A DNA stretch of 64,000 nt from the NCBI RefSeq assembly GCF_003666605.1, contig NZ_RCIV01000002.1, positions 186,001 through 250,000 of the forward strand, in the 5' to 3' direction. Origin of the DNA: Propionibacterium australiense. Its GTDB lineage: Bacteria; Actinomycetota; Actinomycetes; Propionibacteriales; Propionibacteriaceae. The position numbers and the translations under genes are program-made. Below, one piece after another: positions 59,707 to 64,000 of the stretch (within the stretch, counting starts at the first letter, position 1; each line of letters opens with the position of its first letter). Under the pieces are notes generated by a model. It did no database searches and was not told the origin of the DNA. It was given only the letters and a program-made list of their open reading frames with translations.

Positions 59707-62289
59707 TCACGCGCCACGCGCCCCGGCCGTACGGCGCGCGCGGACCAGCCTTGCGATGACTGCGCGCCAGCTCACCCTGTCGCCGTCACTGAGATAGGCC
59801 GTGGCCAGTGCCCTGCCGATCGAGGGCAGATGGCTCGGGTCGGCGTAGACGAGGTAGAGCGGCCGATAGTCGGGCCCGAACTTCGACTTGAAGTGGTGCA
59901 GCGAGGTGAAACCGTAGTACGGCTCGAGCGCGCCGGCGATCTGGTCGACGACGACGGTGATGGTGTCGGAGACCTCGTCCTCGACGGGCTCGTTCACGCG
60001 CTCGGCCCTGGCCAGCGGCGAGCCGGACAGGCTCATCACCGTGTAGCCCTCTTCCTGGAAGGTGAGTGCGGCCTGACCGATGAGCAGTTCCATGCCGCTG
60101 TGGAAGGCGCCGGGATGGCCACTGCGGCGCATGACGTCGAGCAGCCAGCCGATCACCCGCCCATCGGCGTACAACGGCAGCCAGGAGGCCACGGCGTGCA
60201 CTCGTCCGGTCTCGTCGACCGCGAGCTCGCAGCGCACGGCCGGGTCGTCCATCTCGGGCAGACCACCGAGCGTGAAACCCATGGGCGGCAGCGCCTGCTC
60301 GTCCTGCCAGCCCTCGACGACGAGGGCGATGTCGTGCCTCAGCTGCGCCGAGCACTGCGGCAGGCTCGTCCACAGCACGCTGATGCCCTCGCGTCTGGCC
60401 CGGTTCATGGCGGTGCGGACGTCCTGGAAGCGCCTGCCCCGGAAGGTCACCTGGCCGAGTTCGAGCCGCGACTCCTCGGCGATCCGCATGGCATGCCAGC
60501 CTCGTTCACGTGCTGCCCGGGCGAACTGCGGACCGACCGAGTAGAAGCAGGGCACGAGGCCCTGCCCATCGCAGAAGATGCTGAACTGGGCGGCCGTGCA
60601 GATCTGATTGCTGCTCAGCGGCTCCCCGACCGTCAACGCGACACCGTGCGAGGCGCGGTAGGCCACCGCGGACTGCCGGCCGGGCCCGAACCAGTGGATC
60701 GCAGCGGGCCAGGTGGCCATCCACGAGAAGAGCCCGCCCCTTCCCCGGACGACGAGTTCACGCACTCGGGTCCTGTCGCGCGTGACGTGCATCGGGCTGA
60801 CCGCCATGTCCCGCACGAGCACGACGAGGAAGGCCAGGGTGGTCAGGGGCGGGACGAGATTGGTGACGAGTTGGGCTGGCAGTGAGGCGGCGCTGAGGAC
60901 CAGTGGCATGCCGGTGAAGACCTCGAGCCCCAGCACCCGTGCGAGGGCGTCGTGGACGAGATCACCGAGCCGGGCTGTCGGCTCCCAGGAATGCGGCATG
61001 ACAAGGCCTGCGAGGACGAAGACCACGAGGCCCGCCAGGTAGGGGGCGGCGTAGTGGGCCAGGCGGGTCAGGACCTCGCGATGCGACAGCCTGACGGTGA
61101 ACAGCCGCGCGCAGAGCACCAGCATGGTGATGACCGCGACCGGCTCGAGCGCCGGTACGAGACTGGTCATCACACGCAGGCCCAGCACCGTCCGGTCCGC
61201 CTGCTCCCCTGGTCCGGCCGGCCCGGTCATCCCGGTGAGGATCAGCAGGACCGTCGTGGCACCCATCGCCGTGTTGACACCGAGCGCCCAGAGCCAGGCG
61301 GAACGACGCCCGCGGAGCAGCCCGACGCAGACCACGAGCAGGATCAGTGAGGGAAGCACCGTCGTGAGCAGGGTCGGGAAACCGGCCGTCTCGTGAAGGC
61401 GGGCCAGTGCGCAGGCGTGGTGACTCGCCAGGGAGCAGATGACACGCAGCTCCGGGGGCTCGAAGGAGCCGGTGCGCACATAGCCATCGAGCTGGGCCAG
61501 TGGGCTCTCCACGGCGGCCGACCAGGCGGCGACGAGCGGGCCGATGCCGGTGCAGGCGACGATGAGCGCCACGAGCACGCGTCGCTCTGACCGCACCGGA
61601 CGGACACCGGTCCGGCGGCGCCCCCGCCACATGACGGCGCTCATCACGATACCGGCGAGCATGGCGCCGCAGGTGAGGCAGGCCGTCGAGCTCGGGTCGT
61701 ACAGCATCAAGGTGACGGCCATCGCGAGCCCTGTCCAGCGCACCCGCGTGCACCACAGCCGGGACATGCCGCCCGAGACCGTCATGAGCGCACCCAGGAG
61801 CGCCGGGAGGACACCGCAGGTCCAGCCCTCGCGCATGGCGGCGGCCCAGTCCGGCCACCAGGGGTGAATGGTCCAGGTGAGTGCGGTGACGAACAGGAAA
61901 CCCACCAGGTGGCAGGCGAGCAGGACGAGGCCGTAGCGCAAGGACCCGAGACGCTGCTCGATGGTCGGACCGATGATGGTCACGACGATGAGGACGATGA
62001 GCAGCGCGGTCCATGTTCCGGGGGTGATCAGTTCCAGCCCGATCCTGCCGGGGGTCACCGTGGCGGGATCGAGACGCAACCACGGCCGGTGGGAGACCGG
62101 ACCGATCCTGATCGGGCTGGACGGGGTCAGCCAGTCCTCGACCACGGTCATCACGAGCGAGGCGAGTGCCAGGGTGAGACTGACCGGGGCATGCCACAGC
62201 CGGACGCACCAGCCTCCCAGACCCGCCCCGGCGCGCGGGTCGGCGACGGCTGCCCCGGGCGGCGTGCCCTCATCGACCACTGCGTGCAT
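59707..62289 (-). CDS. MprF-like membrane protein: rhomboid-like N-terminus, membrane core and DUF2156 (aminoacyl-PG synthase) C-terminus
   Basis: 860 residues. About residues 35-220 are hydrophobic with a rhomboid-like pattern: 'TIIGPTIEQRLGSLRYGLVL' then 'GWTCGVLPALLGALMT', where the serine of the rhomboid GxSG motif is replaced. About 240-505 hold further membrane segments. From about 540 a DUF2156/GNAT-like domain resembles the MprF synthase: 'FSIFCDGQGLVPCFYSVG', 'WLLDVMRRSGHPGAFHSGME' and 'EPYYGFTSLHHFKSKFGPDY'. It probably transfers an amino acid from tRNA to phosphatidylglycerol, altering surface charge and resistance to cationic peptides. Confidence 0.82.
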   Translation of the reverse strand: MHAVVDEGTPPGAAVADPRAGAGLGGWCVRLWHAPVSLTLALASLVMTVVEDWLTPSSPIRIGPVSHRPWLRLDPATVTPGRIGLELITPGTWTALLIVLIVVTIIGPTIEQRLGSLRYGLVLLACHLVGFLFVTALTWTIHPWWPDWAAAMREGWTCGVLPALLGALMTVSGGMSRLWCTRVRWTGLAMAVTLMLYDPSSTACLTCGAMLAGIVMSAVMWRGRRRTGVRPVRSERRVLVALIVACTGIGPLVAAWSAAVESPLAQLDGYVRTGSFEPPELRVICSLASHHACALARLHETAGFPTLLTTVLPSLILLVVCVGLLRGRRSAWLWALGVNTAMGATTVLLILTGMTGPAGPGEQADRTVLGLRVMTSLVPALEPVAVITMLVLCARLFTVRLSHREVLTRLAHYAAPYLAGLVVFVLAGLVMPHSWEPTARLGDLVHDALARVLGLEVFTGMPLVLSAASLPAQLVTNLVPPLTTLAFLVVLVRDMAVSPMHVTRDRTRVRELVVRGRGGLFSWMATWPAAIHWFGPGRQSAVAYRASHGVALTVGEPLSSNQICTAAQFSIFCDGQGLVPCFYSVGPQFARAARERGWHAMRIAEESRLELGQVTFRGRRFQDVRTAMNRARREGISVLWTSLPQCSAQLRHDIALVVEGWQDEQALPPMGFTLGGLPEMDDPAVRCELAVDETGRVHAVASWLPLYADGRVIGWLLDVMRRSGHPGAFHSGMELLIGQAALTFQEEGYTVMSLSGSPLARAERVNEPVEDEVSDTITVVVDQIAGALEPYYGFTSLHHFKSKFGPDYRPLYLVYADPSHLPSIGRALATAYLSDGDRVSWRAVIARLVRARRTAGARGA

Positions 62290-62355
62290 GGCCCCGATGG
62301 TAGGGACTGCGCGCCCGGAACCGGCCGTGACGGGCCGAGATGATCCCAGGTCGGC

Positions 62356-63867
62356 TCAGGACAGCTTGGTGATGATCAGCTCGCGCACGCGCTTGGCGTC
62401 CGCCCTGCCGCCCATGTGCCTCATGACGACGCCGATGAGGGCACCGGCGGCCTGCGTCTTCCCGCCCCGGATCTTCTCCGCGACGTCGGGGTTGGCCTCG
62501 ATGGCGGCGTCGACGGCCGCCGAGAGGGCCCCCTCGTCGCTGACCACGGCCAGGCCCCGTGACTCGACGATCTGCTCAGGGGAGCCCTCGCCGGTCAGGA
62601 CGCCCTCGAGGACGGTGCGGGCCAGTTTGTCGTTGATCGTCCCCGCCTCGACGAGTCGCTGCACCTGGGCCACCTGGTCCGGGGTGATCGGCAGGTCCTC
62701 GAGCAGGCTCCCCCGCTCGTTGGCGGCCCGGGCCAGTTCGGTGAGCCACCACTTGCGGGCGGCCGCCGGGCCGCAGCCGGCCGTCACGGTGGATTCGATG
62801 AGTTCGAGGGCGCCCTCGTTGCCATTGACGTCGCGCATCTCCAGGTCGGAGAAACCCCACTGCGACTGCAGACGGGCGCGTTTGACGGCGGGCATCTCGG
62901 GCAGGCCGGCACGCAGTTCCTCCACCCACTCGTGGCTGGGCGCCACCGGGACCAGGTCGGGTTCGGGGAAGTACCGGTAGTCCTCGGCCTGCTCCTTGGA
63001 CCGGCCGGCGGTGGTGAAACCACCGACCTCGTTCCACATGCGGGTCTCCTGCTTGACGCGACCACCCCCGGCCAGGACCGCGCCCTGCCGGCAGATCTCG
63101 TAGTGCAGGGCGGCCTCGACCGAGCGCAGCGAGTTGACGTTCTTCGTCTCGGTGCGGGTCCCCAGCTCGGTGCTGCCCTTGGGCATGAGCGAGACATTGG
63201 CGTCACAGCGCAACTGGCCCTGCTCCATGCGGCCCTGCGAGACACCGAGTGCGCGCACCATGTCGCGCAGGTGCGTCATGTAGGCGCGTGCCACCTGCGG
63301 CCCCTTCGTGCCGGTGCCATGGATCGGCTTGGTGACGATCTCGACCAGCGGCACGCCGGCCCGGTTGTAGTCCATCAGGGAGTGGTCAGAGCCCTGGATA
63401 CGACCGGTCGCCCCACCCACGTGCAGGGACTTGCCGGCGTCCTCCTCCATGTGGGCGCGTTCGATCGGTACCTCGTAGCGGGCACCGTCGACCTCGAGTT
63501 CGACGAGGCCGTCGAAGGCGATCGGCTCGTCGTACTGACTGATCTGGTAGTTCTTCGGCATGTCCGGGTAGAAGTACTGCTTGCGGGCGAAGCGGCACCA
63601 CCGGGAGATCTCGCAGCCCAGCGACAGTCCGATGCGGATGGCCGACTCGACGGCCTTCCTGTTGACGACCGGCAGGGATCCCGGCAGCCCCAGGCAGACC
63701 GGGCAGGTTCGGGTGTTGGGCTCCCCTCCGAACTCGGTGGAGCATCCGCACCACATCTTCGACCGGGTGCCCAGTTCGACGTGCACCTCGAGGCCGAGGA
63801 CGACGTCGAACCGCTCCATCACCTCGTCGTAGTCCATCAGTTCGTCGCTGCTGTACTGCACGCTCAC
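62356..63867 (-). CDS. gatB: Asp-tRNA(Asn)/Glu-tRNA(Gln) amidotransferase subunit B
   Basis: 503 residues; with GatA and GatC it converts mischarged Glu-tRNA(Gln)/Asp-tRNA(Asn). '[20 protein letters not shown]' opens the kinase domain, '[16 protein letters not shown]' and '[14 protein letters not shown]' are GatB signatures, and the C-terminal YqeY-like tail '[20 protein letters not shown]' binds tRNA. The GTG at 63867 has GGGAGG about 9 nt upstream and overlaps the gatA stop (GTGA). Confidence 0.95.
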   Translation of the reverse strand: MSVQYSSDELMDYDEVMERFDVVLGLEVHVELGTRSKMWCGCSTEFGGEPNTRTCPVCLGLPGSLPVVNRKAVESAIRIGLSLGCEISRWCRFARKQYFYPDMPKNYQISQYDEPIAFDGLVELEVDGARYEVPIERAHMEEDAGKSLHVGGATGRIQGSDHSLMDYNRAGVPLVEIVTKPIHGTGTKGPQVARAYMTHLRDMVRALGVSQGRMEQGQLRCDANVSLMPKGSTELGTRTETKNVNSLRSVEAALHYEICRQGAVLAGGGRVKQETRMWNEVGGFTTAGRSKEQAEDYRYFPEPDLVPVAPSHEWVEELRAGLPEMPAVKRARLQSQWGFSDLEMRDVNGNEGALELIESTVTAGCGPAAARKWWLTELARAANERGSLLEDLPITPDQVAQVQRLVEAGTINDKLARTVLEGVLTGEGSPEQIVESRGLAVVSDEGALSAAVDAAIEANPDVAEKIRGGKTQAAGALIGVVMRHMGGRADAKRVRELIITKLS

Positions 63868-64000
63868 CTCGTGACCTCCCCATCGCTGGCAGCGGGCAGG
63901 TCCGGGACCTGCAGGCACAGATCGGCGGTCCCGGCGAGTCTCTCGAGTGCCGCGCCGACCCGGTAGACCCGATCGTCGCCGAGCACGGGAGCCATCACCT
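63864..64000 (-). CDS. gatA: Amidotransferase subunit A, C-terminal end (partial)
   Basis: Only the last 45 codons are in the window. '[20 protein letters not shown]' matches the C-terminal helix of GatA (amidase family), and the stop overlaps the gatB start by 4 nt, the normal gatA-gatB order. Confidence 0.85.
   Translation of the reverse strand, partial: VMAPVLGDDRVYRVGAALERLAGTADLCLQVPDLPAASDGEVTR

Overview
The window is high-GC (clearly above 60% by eye), dense with short intergenic gaps, and uses many GTG starts. It encodes RbpA, a split Lnt/polyprenol-phosphomannose synthase pair, MetX-MetW, LuxS and amidotransferase genes, and many genes appear to start without a leader (a TANNNT box 6-8 nt before the start codon). 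This fits an actinobacterium; the mix of luxS, metX-metW, amylosucrase and sugar PTS genes suggests a Propionibacteriaceae-like, facultative or anaerobic sugar fermenter. The family assignment is inference.

Layout. 1-1.8 kb: start of an L,D-transpeptidase and a YbhB/PEBP protein. 2-5.9 kb: a YclNOPQ-like siderophore ABC operon behind a DtxR-like site. 6.0-6.9 kb: a sirohydrochlorin chelatase preceded by a 27-codon leader peptide. 7.1-11.7 kb: GntR regulator, four-carbon acid-sugar kinase, frameshifted dehydrogenase and GntP permease. 12.1-17.8 kb: a broken beta-glucoside locus: LicT-type antiterminator, RAT/terminator leader, EIIBCA with two frameshifts, and a GH1 gene split by a 911-bp IS5-like element inside its TFNE catalytic motif. 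17.9-18.6 kb: zinc-free ribosomal protein paralogues L33, L28 and L31 around a Zur-like palindrome. 18.8-20.3 kb: TipA-like MerR regulator and a FitAB/VapBC module. 20.6-25.7 kb: DUF418 membrane protein, NSS transporter with a tiny MetS-like subunit, and a LysP-like permease. 25.9-28.4 kb: a MerR-aldo/keto reductase fusion and a free aldo/keto reductase; then tRNA-Pro(GGG).

29.1-33.4 kb: an apparent operon of SRPBCC protein, SLC45-like sugar transporter, universal stress protein and amylosucrase, pointing to sucrose uptake and conversion. 33.5-36.8 kb: luxS, IclR regulator, KDPG aldolase and KDG kinase. 36.9-40.6 kb: DHA2 drug exporter, then an FMN riboswitch controlling a riboflavin-type ABC permease and binding protein (RibXY-like) with no ATPase. 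40.8-45.6 kb: metX-metW, AsnC/Lrp regulator, lnt, ppm. 45.7-51 kb: rbpA, glycerophosphodiesterase, PGPGW membrane protein, an HTH-MurA fusion and divergent lpd. 51.1-56.7 kb (minus strand): ClC channel, phosphoglycerate mutase, DUF6882-like protein, an ArsD-like protein with a Cys-rich tail, an AlkZ-like HTH_42 protein and a third aldo/keto reductase. 57.3-64 kb: M24 peptidase, MFS transporter, a large MprF-like protein with a rhomboid-like N-terminus, gatB and the end of gatA.

Themes that link the genes: metal economy (DtxR-like and Zur-like sites, siderophore uptake, siroheme), sulfur/methionine metabolism (chelatase with leader peptide, metX-metW, luxS, a MetPS-like transporter) and sugar use (four-carbon acids, beta-glucosides, sucrose, KDG). 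Two of the sugar loci look decayed. No phage, CRISPR array, rRNA or large mobile island is visible; the only complete mobile element is the IS.
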